Assembly: GCA_965153455.1 (NCBI GenBank)
Contig: OZ234501.1
Coordinates: forward strand, 6,634,001 to 6,698,000
Direction of reading: 5' to 3'
DNA length: 64,000 bases
Source: Sphagnum compactum
Taxonomy: Eukaryota > Bryophyta > Sphagnopsida > Sphagnales
In this document: piece after piece, positions 11,441 to 25,284 of the stretch
Layout: the number at the start of each line of letters is the position of its first letter
How positions within the stretch are numbered: position 1 is the stretch's first letter
The notes under the pieces: generated by a model
Told to the model about the DNA's origin: nothing
The model's database searches: none
The model's input: the letters and a program-made list of their open reading frames with translations, nothing else
Position numbers and translations under genes: made by a program

Positions 11441-14400
11441 GCATGTTTCACACTCCCATACCGTACTCATCCAAATTTGAGTAGAAAGATGTGTTTGGTG
11501 GGCATTACCAACAAGAATGAAACCCCTGGTGGTTATCAGGGCGGCTTTTAAGATTCAGAACCATGCTTTCTTAACAAATCAAAAGACCCAGTCCTGACAT
11601 GATTGCGGGTTTCAAAATGTTCATAAACATCCAATAACTAAAGTAGAGAAATTATTACTCTCTATAACAAAACGTCCTGCCACAACACCACAACAACAAC
11701 AATGGCAGCAAGGCTTTCCAAGTAGGGTAAAAAACGCAAATGGGTCTTGGGACTTTCCCAAATGAAGGGGCTAAGCTTAGACAAATAGCCAATTCTATCT
11801 AACAAGAATTCTGGGAATGTTCTTTAGTCGTGGGCTTTAACCTAAGCATGAGGCAAAGGTTATCATAAATCGTAAAGTATTGTTGCATTTTATTTTATTT
11901 TTGTATATTTTGGTCTCTCATTGAGCTTTAAAAAAATCATGTTCACTAACATCAAAGTGTTATCATAGGAATAATAACTTACACAATTCCAAAGGTACTC
12001 TCCAACTTGTTAGAGCAACTTTGAGAGAGCCGAGTCGTGAGTGCACTGCAACAGCATCGATATGTCTCTCCTCACTATCTCTATCATTGCAACATTATCC
12101 TTTTGCAATGTCATTATCACAACGACGATTTACTTAAGAAAAGGATCTCTCAATGAACCCTTCTTCTATACTAAACGTATATAGATCACAAGGTATAGGT
12201 TTGTATGGCTACTCGTTAAGCATAGGATGGATCTTACCCCTATAAGCGGGATCATATACCTAAAACTGGTGATCTTTGATTCTGAATTAATTTTCTAAAC
12301 TCGAACCAGCAATTCTTTATAAATTTCAATAACCACAGAATTCACTGGTTCAGAGGAGTAAGTCATTCAGTGCCCTCTGCACAGAACTGAAATTGTAAAA
12401 TTGGGCAACAATCTTTAATGCCAGAAGTACATAACCCCAAAAAAAAAAAAAAATACTGCAATTCTTTCTTTTTTTTCCCTTATCTGCCCTTTGCCCATTT
12501 AATTGGCTCGTTTAATATTTTCCCAAAAATATCAGGTGATGTCCAGACTCCAGACACCATTTGCACCCATAACATGCCATGTGACACATACTAAAGGGTA
12601 TATTGCATGCTAGGTACCATCCTATATAGTCAACATGACATGTTATAAACATGTCATGGTAATATGTTCATAACCTGCTCAGGTTATGAAAATTGGGTTT
12701 TTGTTGCACTTATATCTTAAGTGGGCAAAAGGCAAGAAGGGACCCAACAAAAGGGGGGGCTGGTGGGGGGAGGGCAAAGGGCAGACTGGGGGAAAACAAA
12801 TTTATAGCAATACTCTTGTACTGACTGCATTAACAAGTATGGGCACATATAATGTTAGAGGGAAAAACATGTGGCAGGACTTTCTGTACTGCTCACACTT
12901 AAAAGACCCTCTTCCTATTTAGCAGTTTCATTACGGAACTGGATTAACAAGATGTACACGCTATCGAATACCCAACAAAAAGAGCCATGCAAAATATCTG
13001 AAGATGACCGAGATTCTATCTAATACTCAACAGAACGAGACATGCATAACATCCAAAGAAGAGACGTCATCACAAAATGTGGAATAGGTACATGAAACAC
13101 GCTGGATAGCCGTGTCCTGAAAATGAATAGTCTGAGATGAATCCTCTTTTATACAAAAATAATAAACAACAACACCAAAGTAACGTGCAAGAATCACATC
13201 CCATATCGTATGGGGTTTGCAACTTGTAAGGTGGTTGAAAATGTGTACGTTAGCTTTGAGAGTTATCCGTAAAGTCTCGCGATTAGGGGGTGAGAATGGT
13301 CTGTTTTGTCATCATAGGGCATCAAACCTGTAAGTAGGAATGAAAATTTTACAAAGCGAAATAACTGGGACCCAAACTAGTTTTTCCACCAATTTTGTTA
13401 GTGGTAAACTGCTACATATATTTGCACTACTCCTACGTGTACAACTATTATAATTACTCTCAAACCTTGTGCATTAAATCCTGAGTTTCATCATTTCGTA
13501 CTGAGATTTAATAAAAATTTCTTACTTTGTGCACACCACTGAAAGAGGGGACAGGAGGTGAAAGCAGGCCCACAAAGTCACGGTGCAAAACAGGGTAACT
13601 TTACAGATAACTCTTTTGTTGTGTCCAGAAAAATCAAACAAGCATTTGTTAAAAGCCCCCAATTCCTGAGAAAAAGCTTTTGCATGTCTTTTGCATACGA
13701 CCCATGTGAGAGGCATGCAACATTTTGAGTACTAGTTCACTAAGACAATTCTTTAGAACAACTCAAGGCACCAAATCAAACAATCTCATCACTCACAATT
13801 TTTTTCAAAATTTTAAACACTAGTTCCAAAATGGTCTCATCTCCAAAATTAGGATCGGAATCAAAACCAATTTTATTTTTTTCAAGAACCAAACCAAAAG
13901 CAAACCTGGGGTTTCATCTCATTGGTCAAATAAGGGGCTTCTTTTTGTCATTCATAAGCCCAAGCCTAGGCCACAGACCCTTTATGTTTGTGCATATTTT
14001 CTACACCAATACTATAACACTTCTCTGTATACAGAGAGGGTTCAAAAGGACAAGAGAAAAAGAGGATGCACGATAAATACATTGGCAAGCCAAAGTTGGG
14101 GTTAGTTATGAATGTTTTTGCTAAGTGACATGGAGAGTTGTTTGGGACTTCAAAGCTAACCCAATTGCATTTTATTGAGCCATGCCTTCGTGCAACAACT
14201 ACACATTTCACTTGGATCTATGGCACCTTAATGCTAGAAGTAGCTTGCCCCTTATGTACTAGTTAACCAATGAGAGCGTGTAGGTCATAGTGAATAGTTG
14301 ACACACATGGATGTTGAGACTATTCACAATAACCAATGCACTCAAGTCGATTATTGGACATAAGTTATCATATTAGAGTGCCAAGGTTATGAGCTATGGG

Positions 14401-17400
14401 ATAGAGAAGAGAGTCCATTATGAGGTTTAGCCAACCAATGACTAGGCACATTCAATCAAGAAGGTATGAAAATGTTACAAACGAGCATGATAGATGATAT
14501 AATTGGGAGCTCGTGTTCAATGGTGTGTGAATGATGTGTTGCCACATGAAGTTCCCTACAATTGGTTATGGACAAAATTAGGTAATGATCAAGTACAGCT
14601 TAGTATTTGTGAAAGATGTGACATTGTGACCTAAAATGGTGTGAACAATGTGGATTACATTTTATTTTCCATGGATGAAGGCAAGTTGTTCCTTGCTTTA
14701 TGTATTCTACTAACTATCTATGTGCAAAAAAAAAAAAGGGATTTGTGCGATTAATTTAAGGTGCATTACAATTGTGATAATGGAGTTGATGATCCCATGT
14801 GTGATGAAAATATAAAGATGTGAAATGTTTTGTTATATCATGTTTATGAAGACAAGGATAAAAAGAAAGTGAAAGTTACAAGTTTGTCTCGCCCCCTTGT
14901 TTATTCATTTCACTCATGTTGAAATGAATGTTGTGTGTTTTGTTTTGGTACCCACATGGTCCAAAAATACTTCAATATTTAGTATTAAAATGTTTTTTTT
15001 TTGAATGGGTGCAAGTTGAAAATTCTTGTGGTAAATTCAATGAGACTCTTTTAAGTGGCTCACTATATGCACAATTATTACACATGTTCAAGCTACAAAC
15101 TTTTGGGATAGTCAAAGTTCAATTAGGTTAACTTTAAGCTTTGTGCAATGTGTTTTTTCAAGGATTGTTTTTGTTTTTGTAAACCTCATAAATGATGAAC
15201 TTTTGTTTGCTCCATGGGACCTTGTAAATATTCAAATTTCCTAGACTACAAGTTTAAAATTGTCACCTTGGGCAACCCTATTTTCCTTGATGAGGACAAG
15301 TTTACCAAATATTGAAGTAAAGTTGCAAGTTAATATGAAAAGATCCCCACCAAATAGCCTACAAATACCCTTTGTCATTCTAATTTCCAAATTTTTTTTG
15401 TAATCCTTCTTATGTGCAAAAAGTCATTTCAATAAGCCATTCACCGACAATCATTTGACACTAGACATTATCATATTTTAAAAACTTCAATTGACATGGA
15501 AGGTCTTTGGGTCTTTTGAACCCACATACATTAAATCACCCTTTAAAAACTTCAATTGCTAGGGAAGTTTTCACACCCTCTTAACCCATCATCACTATGA
15601 AGTTTTGCGTGTTTTCAACACCCATCATTATATGTGATCAAGTTCCTTTTGTGTGAGATTGGTGCACACAATGTACTTACAGTAATTCAAGCATACATTA
15701 CGCTAAAATTCAAGAATGAAATTTCAAGAACAAAAATGTCAAGAGCACACATGAACAAAATTTCAAGAGATAATTCATGACCAACAGTTTGAAGCTCATT
15801 TCATGAACAAAATTTTCAAATTCAAACACATTCTCAAAAAAATTTAAATAATTCATGAAGAAAAACCATAATACCACACATGAACAAAATTTGAAAAGCT
15901 TGCAATGTCCTTTAAACTTTCTACATGCAAAATTACAATGGGTGAAGTTTTTAAAAATGGTTATGTAGTTGTTTGAGCCCAAGTTAGGGGATTCAAGTTG
16001 GAGCTTTTAGGTCAAGGGTTGAAGTTGCTCACTCAACTTCACCAATTCCCTTTGGTGCTAGAATGCCAAATATTTGTGGGCTTCCTCAAACTTGACACTT
16101 GATCATTGCAAATTGGAAAAAGTGACATCATTAGGATGAGAGTTTTTACTTTCCTTTTTGGTTTTTGCCCATTGAGGCATAAACTTGAAGAATCGCAAAC
16201 AATGAATGAACATAAACTTGATGATTTATTCAAATGTTTGGACTTGCACAATTCTAAGGCTTTTGAATAGCATTGTCATTAAAACTACCACTTTCATTCA
16301 AAATAAAAACACCATGATAATTACCACAAAAACATTTAACGCCGTGTTTTATGAAACCCCATTTCATTTCTAAGCTCTTAATTGGATGTTCTCCACAACT
16401 AAGCCAATTTGTGTTATAATGGTGAGTAATTGGTTTCAAAATGAATGATTTTTTTTTTCCCAATTTCTTGTAACTAGATCTTTGTGACATGTAAAACAAA
16501 GACCTACATAGTTGTTTCTCCTCATTTGCCACAAAAACATTTTCCTCATTTCTCATTTTTCCATCTTCAAACTTGTTTAGTAGGGATATATGGTGGGTAT
16601 CCTAGTTTAGTCAAAATTTTAAATAGAATGAGTCAGTCAATTAATCTATAAATTAATTGGACATTCTAAGTAGGAAAGCCAGATAACCAATTTTGGACAC
16701 CTAAGGGGTTTGATGCATTGTAATTTTGCACATTAAAACCTTTGTGGGAGTGTATAAAGGATAATTTTGGGCAATGGGTTTTGTTGTGTAGTTTGGATGT
16801 ACATAGGTAGGTGGCAATGATTAGTGGTGCTTAAGGTTGGGAGCTTTCACAACTTTTAAGGTTACTTAACTTTAATTTTTTTTCTCTTTTTTAATTTTGT
16901 TAATCTAGTTATGCTTTTCTTTTGTGTGTTTTTGCTTGAGTTTGAACATGATAGAAAAGGGAAAAGGTGAGGATCATGACAAAATAAGGGTAGAAGATAT
17001 GGGACAACCTATTCTTGTTAAAGAAAAAAAGGAAGTAGGATGGTGATTAGTGGTAGAAAACAATATGGACATAGAAGGAAGAAGGTGAGCAAAAAAGAAG
17101 AGATGGGGAATATAAATAAGTGGAGAGAGTAAAGAAAAAGGAGGCAAAAGGAAAGTTTTTTTTTTTAAGACCTTGGTCTAAACTTAAATGTTATTTGAAC
17201 TTTTGATAAAACAAAATAATAATAATAATAATAATTGGGGAAAGGGGTTGTGGGAATGTTGTGCATCATAGGAATTAGCCTATTTACTTTGATGTTGCAA
17301 GTTGTGAATTGCTTGGAGAATGGAGTGCATTTTAGTTTTAGTTAAACCCTTCTTAGAAGCCAAATAGAAGGAAGTTAATAAGATAAAAAGAAACATTGTA

Positions 17401-20022
17401 AAAAGAAGGGAAAAAGGAGGGTTTGTTCTTGGTATTTTTCGCTATAGTTATACTAGTGACTCATATAAGAAAGGTAGGAAGGTTGGGTTGTAAATTGAAA
17501 CATGGATGTGTTAAAATGATAATGAATATGAAATTGATCCAAAAATAATTAGTTCCAAGTTTATTAGTTTCAAAAATTTACATAATAGACCCCTTGGTAA
17601 TAATGTTAGGGGCAGTGAGAACGGACCCATAACCATTGTTGAGTAGATTAAAAAACCCTAAAATTAATGGTGTTAGTATTTTGTTTAACAAAACTTTTAC
17701 AAAACCATAGTGATAATGAAATGACAATGAGGAGAAACTTCACATGCAAGAATGGTGATAGAGTTCGTGTGTGATCATGTATGTAAAAAATTATCGTGAC
17801 ATTGGTTGGATGATTTGCAAGGTTTCATTGTTGTTGGGGTCTATTGTTAACATATGCTTCTTTTCATTGGAGGGCAATTTGCAAGATGTGATGAAAGTAC
17901 TTTAATAAGATTACAAGTTTTTTGAGTTTGCAAAATAAGTGATGGAGGTAATATGTTGTGTTTATTTTGCTAGATTCTTGGTGACTCCATTATTATACAG
18001 TTCCAAATTGTTTGATTCTACCCAATAAGCATGAACATGAGTGCTTAAAGCCTTTACATTATATGTTATGGTCAAATTCAACATAAATTAATTAAACATT
18101 AAGACATTGAATTTTTTTATAAATTTCAAGGGAAAAATGTTGAAAATATAACAAATTTCAAGACAACATTGCTTAATTTGCTGAAAATTTCAAATTTGAC
18201 AAACATGAAAACAAAATGATTATTATATTGATATGTCTTTAAGTTAGAACATGTATAGAACTTGTAATCACAAGAATTTTCAAAAAAGTCAATATAAGAG
18301 TGATTTGACAAAAATATACATAGTATGAATTAAGAAAAGCTACAATCTTGAAAGAGCATAGCTTTCAAGCCACGTCGCACTTGGCTAATAAAATTGCAAT
18401 CTCATCATATTAAAAAAAAACCCTCTTCTCTTTACCTTCAACACCTTCCTCTAACATGTCGTGGTCATAAAAGAACAAACCTTTTGTATTTTCCCTAGAT
18501 TTATGATTGTCACTTGCACAAGTTGTCAAAATATTAGTATTCAACAAATGTTGAAAGAAAGAAAATCAAAACTTAAGGCGCTAAAAGCTCCCTTGCCCTA
18601 AAATTAATTTTATTTAACACGACTATTAAATATGACCACAAGGTGAGGTAATAGTTCAAAATCAATAGAGTTTGGACAAAGTTTGTCTTAAAAATTCACA
18701 AATAAAAATAAATCTAGATACTATGAAAGATGGCATGCCCATATGATATCACCCCCATCTTTCTCCTACAAGCACCACAAAGAACATCTAGTGGTTTGGT
18801 TTCTCGTACAAAATGGTTGTTATCTTTCATCAATCTACATATGGAGAGCATCATGTAATGGTAAATGGTTGGAGTGAACTGATTTAGGCATGAGAGTTCA
18901 CCTAGCCCCTTTAACATCTTCTATGAAGGCTTCTTTTACTCAGGTTATCCCCACTTAGGGATGGGATCAAAAGCTAGTAAACTTCTACCAGCTCTTGTGG
19001 AGTTGATTTCACAATACATAATTATGATTTGATATAGGAAACCTACAAGAAAGGAATGTTAAATTATAATGTTTTTGAATGGACTCTTTCTAGTTTAATA
19101 TGTGGGTTGTTCCACAAAATCATGGCATGGCCCTAGTGATATACTTTATTTACACTTCACTTTGCTTGTTGGTCATGCCTCAAGATTTTAAACAAGGTTT
19201 GTGTCTCTTTTGTACTTGGATAATTGATATTCACTTTGGGCTATTTTGTTTCCCAAAAATCCAAATATGCAAAGCATTGTGCTTGTTTAATAAGTGAGAG
19301 CTGAATCTCTCTACAACAATCAATTTGGAGTTGTAAGCCCACCATGGCTAGGTGCAAGGTAGGCACACTAGATTTGATACGAACCCCAAAGCCTAAGCAC
19401 TCTAGGCTACAAATTAGTCTTGATATGGCTAATCTCTCAAGATGCCAAATGGCCCAAAACCAATTAGACCCTATCTCCAAAATACCCAACCTATATAGTC
19501 AAGCTAAGTTGAAGAGGCATTCTCATTCACACTTTCTCGATAGAATAATACGATGTCAAAATTTTATTTTTCATGCCCAAGATTTCACTTATTATAAGAA
19601 TTTATTATCACTAGGTGAAAAAGGAAACTCAACTCTTTGTTTTTATTGCCTAAAGAAATAAAATGGAACATTCAAACCCTGGATTTGGGGAATGCCCTCA
19701 CTCACGGAGTAACGTGTGTGGACCATTAACCCATTGTAAAGCATTGAGGCCAAACATGAATTAAACATTCATAGATCGCAAGGTGTAAGTAGATACGTAA
19801 TAGATTGCACAATGTGATCAATCACCCTTTACACGTATTACTATTTAGGTGTGACGGCACCTTATGTCTACTAGTCGGCACCACCGTATGCTCCACTAAT
19901 TGGCATACAGTGCCTCCACACTAGAGCAGAGGAGGTGGCATTATTCCACAAACAAGGTATATGAGGTTTATTCCCTCTTCAACACTTGAAAGAATTTCTT
20001 TCACACCTGCTTTACAGACTTA

Positions 20023-20401
20023 GAGCATCTCCAAAAGTGCTCGGTGTGTGATCCTGCACAGTAAAAGTGGATGAAGAAAATCCAACATGTGCCGGTTTAG
20101 CTCAGGAAATTGGTTTTTGGCTTTGCGTAATTGGGCCCGTTGCCGTGGCTGGTAAACAGCGCTGTTCGCCTGCTGCAGAAAAGTGTGTAATAAATATGAT
20201 CTAACTGCTGCTCAGTGTTTGTTTCTGATGGGCCCATCATAATGCCTGGTTGGTCCAGGTGGTTTGCTATTAGTAGTTCCCCACCTATTTGCTGTCGCAG
20301 TTTCAGTTCTGATGGGTGGGGTTGCGAAAGAGTACATAACTAAACGTGGATGTGAAATATATTTTTGGAGGGTCACATACTGAGCACCACTGGAGATGCT
20401 C
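20023..20401. mobile_element. Tourist-like (PIF/Harbinger-type) MITE, 379 bp
   Basis: Terminal inverted repeats begin GAGCATCTCCA at both ends. Over the first 20 nt they agree at 17 positions, and weaker pairing continues for about 15 nt more. The element is flanked by the direct repeat TTA (20020-20022 and 20402-20404), the target-site duplication typical of PIF/Harbinger elements. It encodes no protein. Seen in sequence: the TIRs and the TTA duplication. The superfamily is inferred from these. Confidence 0.88.
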
Positions 20402-20404
20402 TTA

Positions 20405-21422
20405 GGTGTTCAACTTCAAAGGAAGATCAGAGGTTGGTAGAAAAGCACTTGGAGAAATTTGCTAGTGTACTTGGCACTTTCTGTCTGCAAAGCACTGGTA
20501 GAAACCTTTCAAGAGTGTCTTGAGGACATGTCACCAAGGGGAAGTTTTCCTCTGCTAAAGGGGCCAGGCATTTTGAAAAGTGGAATGCCTGTTTTGGTAG
20601 GGTTTTTTTTAATTATTTTATTTATTTATTTATTTTATTTATTTTCAAAATCAAAAATTTTCAAATTTTCAAAATTAAATTAAACTAAATTACATTTATT
20701 TTTTATTTTTCCCCTTAATATCTGCCAGGTATCATCGGAAAGAAAAATAAAGAAAGTGTCAGTTCTTTATATCACCGAATAGGTGGCCCTTGGTTCCACC
20801 TTGGGTGCCCACTTATGTTTGGGAATGTGGCCATGCTCCTCAAGCTCGTCACCCTACTCACGAATATCCCTCTTCTTTTTCCACCTAGTGAAAGCATTCA
20901 TGAATATCCTTAGAAAAGAGGATGGATATTACACCTACTCGTTAGTAGTGGCAAGGAAATGATGTTCTACTCATACATCTAAGATCCCTCCCATTCATTC
21001 ATAAGGACTAGTCATAAGAACCATCCCCACTCGTAGAGGCCTCATGTTTAGTTTCACGATAATTTTGCCTTGTGCTTTACAATAGGTAAAGTCCACAAGC
21101 AAACCCAAAGGGCAGCCAGTTAGGTTTGAAGTTTCCTTCTCCCCCCCCCAATCACCATTTTTTTGCTAGAATTAAAATTGCATTTGAAGGATAGGACAGG
21201 TAGGGTGTTCTTAGGAAGGGCTACCTATTAGTTCATGCCACAAATAGTGGCAGCAAATATTAAGAATAGATGAGGTTTGGCCAATTGAAAACTAGGTACC
21301 CATCATGATTAAGTTGCCTCAGCTACAAATGGTACCATGGGCTTTTCCAAAGTTAAAGAAACTCAACCTAACAACAATGATACGTAGACTCTAATGCCAA
21401 TTCTTACCACATAGAAAACACA

Positions 21423-21458
<36 letters not shown>

Positions 21459-22481
21459 AAGTGTTGGAGCCCTAAAAGCAATCAACCAGCAGGCCTGGGA
21501 ACTCTGTCTGGACCAGTGTGGGGTGGGTACCAGAAAAATCTCCAAACCCCACCGGGTATCAACCTGGGTATATGTAGTTAGAACCGGCAGATGTGAACTT
21601 CTCAAAAACCTGTCACCACTTCAGACCCTAGATTAATCTATGTTAACATACCCACCCTCGCCTCATACCCATCATTGGGATATAATATTTATATATACCC
21701 ATACTCGACTTGTGAGATAAATAAAGGAAAGGGTATTGTCAAATACCCAAGTACCTTTGTAGGCATATACCTAGCGGTGGTATACTTTAGGGTTAGGGTT
21801 TTAAAAGTTGTTGTGTACTTTACGTTTAGGGTTAGGTTAGTTTTGTGCTTCATTTTGCATCTCCCCGTTCGTCTGTTCGTTTGTGGTTTGTCAAATCTTG
21901 TATCCTATCGCCTTCAACAAGTGCTTTTGCAACTTGGTGCTTCTGAATGTTGTGTGGTGGATGTTGTAGCACCATCTTGTTGATTGTTCAAGGTCTTGCT
22001 ATCATCAATGTGAATTTATGAGTTTCTTGGTGGCAAAAAGCAAAAGCTATTGAACTAGTAGTCGATAGTGCAAAAAAAAGTAAGATTCCCAACCTTCTTG
22101 CTTGCATTCTATAAAGCTTGTGGGATTAATGTAGAGAGTCCCTTTGTGTTGTGAAAGAGCGATCTTCGACTTCCTTCAAGTCTATGTTGGTTGGTCTTGG
22201 TTTCGTGTTTCGTCATCTCATCCTAGATTTTGGGTTTCTATTAGGGTTATAGTGTGTGCAATGTCCATAGTGCACATTTTGTGTTTCATGCTGCATTTGT
22301 TGCGATCATGAAAAATCTTGACAATCTTCGTCGAATCTACCAATTCTATGTTGGTTGTGGGTCTGGTTTTTTGGGTTGTTAGTTCTTTGCACTTTTTTGT
22401 TTAGTTATTAGGTTTATGGATTACTTGGTTCCAATTTGTTTGAGTTAGTTACACTTGCATTTCTTTCCTTAGCTAATACTC
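20405..22481. other. intergenic region, no gene seen
   Basis: Contains a TTTA-rich low-complexity stretch (20605-20645), a (CA)15 microsatellite (21427-21456) and short TTAGGG-like motifs near 21785-21835. The region next to 22482 may be the non-coding 5' part of the hAT element, but I could not find its terminal inverted repeat. Confidence 0.5.
21427..21456. repeat. (CA)15 microsatellite
   Basis: Perfect CA dinucleotide repeat. Confidence 0.98.
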
Positions 22482-23935
22482 ATGGCTTCTTCAAGTCAAC
22501 CTTTATTAAACATTGAGGATTCCAGTCTTAATGTAAACACTCCGGTTCTTGCTAGGTATGATAGCAACATGAGTGTTGAAATGTTGCCAAAAGAAGATGA
22601 AATGTTGCAGACTCTTAATAATGATGCTCCTGGGAATGCTACTCTTAGGAATGTTGCTGAAGATGATGTTGAGGATGCTCTTAGTGTTGATGCATACATA
22701 TCAAAGCTGCATTTGACAAATTTAGAGAAACAACATGCAACTTAGAAGCTTTACAATCACAATTCGCCAACGTGGGTTTTTTTAAAAATGAACAACAACT
22801 AACACATAGACTTTATTTAGAACCAAATAAAGCGGTGCAAAGTATGCCATAGTAATGTTGTTGGTCTTGAAATTTTGGCATTGTGCACTAGGTTATAGAA
22901 AGGTCTTAATGTTTACCACAAGTCAAATGGCATAACAACCATGAAAAAACATGTAGAGCTTGAGCACAACACCTTGATTAAGAAATTTCGTCAAAAACAA
23001 TCTAATGTGGCTGCTATTATTTCATTGTCTTGTGAGCCAACCAAGAAGCAAGCACATGTTACTCCAAGTGCCATATCTAGGTTTTTTTTTTTATATAAAC
23101 CAATTCAAAAAGGTAATGAAACCCAAGTTTGTTTCTTGGAGGATGTATGTTATTTGTGATCAAGGGTTCTTTGCCCATGAGGACTATTGAATCCATCAGG
23201 CTATAAAGAATGGCATATAAGTTATGCCTAAGAATGGTTTTTGCTAACAAAAAGGTATTTGTTGATGATGTGCTTTTTAGATTGGTGGATAAAACCATGC
23301 ATCTTGCACTTGCAAATTGTAATTCAACCACTTGCACCTTTGACTTATGGATGTCAAAAGGTGCACATGACGTGTTTATTGTTGTTGTCAACTTTCTGTC
23401 TAGCAAATGGGAAGCCAAGCACATCACTATTGAACTATTTGAAATGTTTGACATTAATGGTGCAACTATGGCTCCAAGGTTATAGCAACTTCTAGATAAG
23501 TTTTCTTTTACACAAAAGATCCTTGTTTATGTTTAGGATGAAGGTTCTAATCTACAAACCTATGCAAGTGCTTTGAATTCTATTGTTTCATGTGTTAGTT
23601 TAGCTATGATGGAGCCTTTTGATGGGTCATGTTTTGGGCATGCCTTATCAAAGGTTTGCCAGTATGCCACTATAGATGATAAGGTTGCCCAAGGATTGTC
23701 CTATACATCTATAAAGACTACCCAAGCTAACATTAAGAAGTACATTACTTGGCCAAAGAAGTCTAGGAAGGGGTGACTCACATGGGATAAAGCTTGCATG
23801 GATCCTGGCTTGAAGCCCAGAAAACTAAATACACATGTGAAAACAAAGTATGACATTTTTTTGATGCGTTGTTTTTGTTAATTTCATGGGTTGTAAAAAT
23901 GGTAGAGATTTGATATCAAAGTATCTTATTTAATT

Positions 23936-24063
23936 GTGTTGTTGCTTGTAGGTTTTGCAAGCCATGTTTTATTGTTCCAAGATGCACTAACTTTCTAAGT
24001 GTGTTGTTGCTTGTAGGTTTGCAAGCCATGTTTTATTGTTCTAGGATGCACTAACTTTTCGGA
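23936..24063 (+). repeat. tandem duplication, about 64 bp, in the hAT pseudogene
   Basis: Two nearly identical copies contain TTGTTGCTTGTAGGTTTTGC and GATGCACTAACTTT. Each copy carries an acceptor-like TTGTAG before coding-like sequence, so the duplication copied an apparent intron/exon junction of the transposase gene. Confidence 0.85.
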
Positions 24064-24380
24064 GTGCCATTGCACTTTGTTACAATCAACAAACTGTTGC
24101 ATTGTAGAGCCACATACCCTCTCCTCCGATTGGGATGTTTGCGAATTTGTTGTGAAAGTTCCTTCACCCATTGTGAGAAGGTGTGTTTTAAACCAAAGTC
24201 GAGGGCATTGGCTCCTTGGGGATGCCCTCCATTTTATTCTAACTACATGTTGGGAATTTCGTGATGAGTTGTCATACCAAAAGGTGCCCGACAGCCTTGC
24301 TGAAGAAGAGATAAATGTATTTGATTATGAACTGGAGGAACTCATTTCTCATATGAAGCGCCAAGTGCTAGAGGTCCTTC

Positions 24381-25284
24381 TGTGTTGCAACCCTAGCCTT
24401 GGGCTCGCGACCAAGGCTAAAAAGGGTTATAAGGGCGTGGGCCGGGAGGAGTGTGAGAGTGTGGGAATGAAGACTCACACTCCCAAGTGAGTTCCCATTT
24501 TGGGAATTGGAGTCTAGGTGGACTCCCGAACCTTTAGAGAGCGATTACAGAAATAAAAAAACCTTGCATTGAGGAGTTTTTTATATCATTGGAAAGTTAT
24601 TAAAGTTTAGATGTCTAAAAGGGCTCGCATGACCCATTTGGACAGCTGCAACACAAGTTATGGCGAAAAGAAAGGCCGGGAGTCAAACTGGCAATTTGAC
24701 TCCCGACCACAAAAAGTCAGGAATCAACCCAATTTCCGTGCGTGTAGGTGGCACGCAACACACCGTTGGAAAGCTCTTGACAAGAGCTACAACTTTGCTT
24801 CAGACCTCGTCCCGATCGGAGGTCTAAGCACGAAGTTATAACCCTGCAAAATTGCAGAAGTTCCAACCATGGCAGTTTCGGGACTCTCCTCCGGGAGTCC
24901 CGGGACAAAAAACCATTTGGATGTAGGCCTCGCGGAGAGGTGCAAAGTATACTATATGGGGGAAGGTGGTGGCTTCCCTCGAGTCTGGGCCATGGTGAGT
25001 CTTGTGAGTCTGAGGTCGCCCGTGGCTCGTTCCTAGCACCAAAGGTGTCCTAACATTGTACTAACCAACGTGTTGGTTGGTTTGATGCAGATTCAAGTGA
25101 GTAAATAGATTGCTTGTCACTCTTCCTAGTCCCATCCCGGAGCTCCAGCATGCCCCTCTACCCCTTTAAAGTGCTGAAAGCCAGGGAGTGTGCCCCGAAC
25201 TCCTAACCTTTCCGCTGTTTTCCTACTTTAGACTCATCCTAAATCTATCAAGGAGTTTAGGAGCGCGTCATCCTGCCCTTTATT
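24381..25284 (+). mobile_element. 904-bp non-coding insertion in the hAT gene (copy 1 of a repeat family)
   Basis: The insert is flanked by the perfect direct repeat TCCTTC (24375-24380 and 25285-25290). Removing it rejoins the hAT frame as EVLHAWFSKKK, so these are convincing insertion boundaries. It begins TGTGTTGCAACCCTAGCC and has a second diverged copy in inverse orientation at about 38899-39782. No conserved protein is encoded. With a 5-6 bp duplication and a TGT start it could be a solo LTR or small non-autonomous retroelement, but the two copies do not share identical 3' ends, so the class is open. Confidence 0.8.

Larger units (their letters stand above)
8922..20019. other. long gene-poor AT-rich region
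   Basis: I see no conserved coding sequence here. The many short ORFs lack recognisable motifs and are broken in all frames. Contents include several small tandem repeats (listed separately), an A13 run near 12438, G-rich tracts at 12750-12795, and an (AAT)n run near 17214-17235. Segments at about 14.5-15.4 kb look like badly decayed coding sequence, possibly transposon-derived, but I could not assign a family. Confidence 0.5.

Noticed and set aside
14900-15310. Possible transposon-derived fragment (VENSCGKFNET-like text)
   Set aside because: A faint resemblance to domains of plant DNA-transposon genes, but too decayed and frame-broken to name a family.
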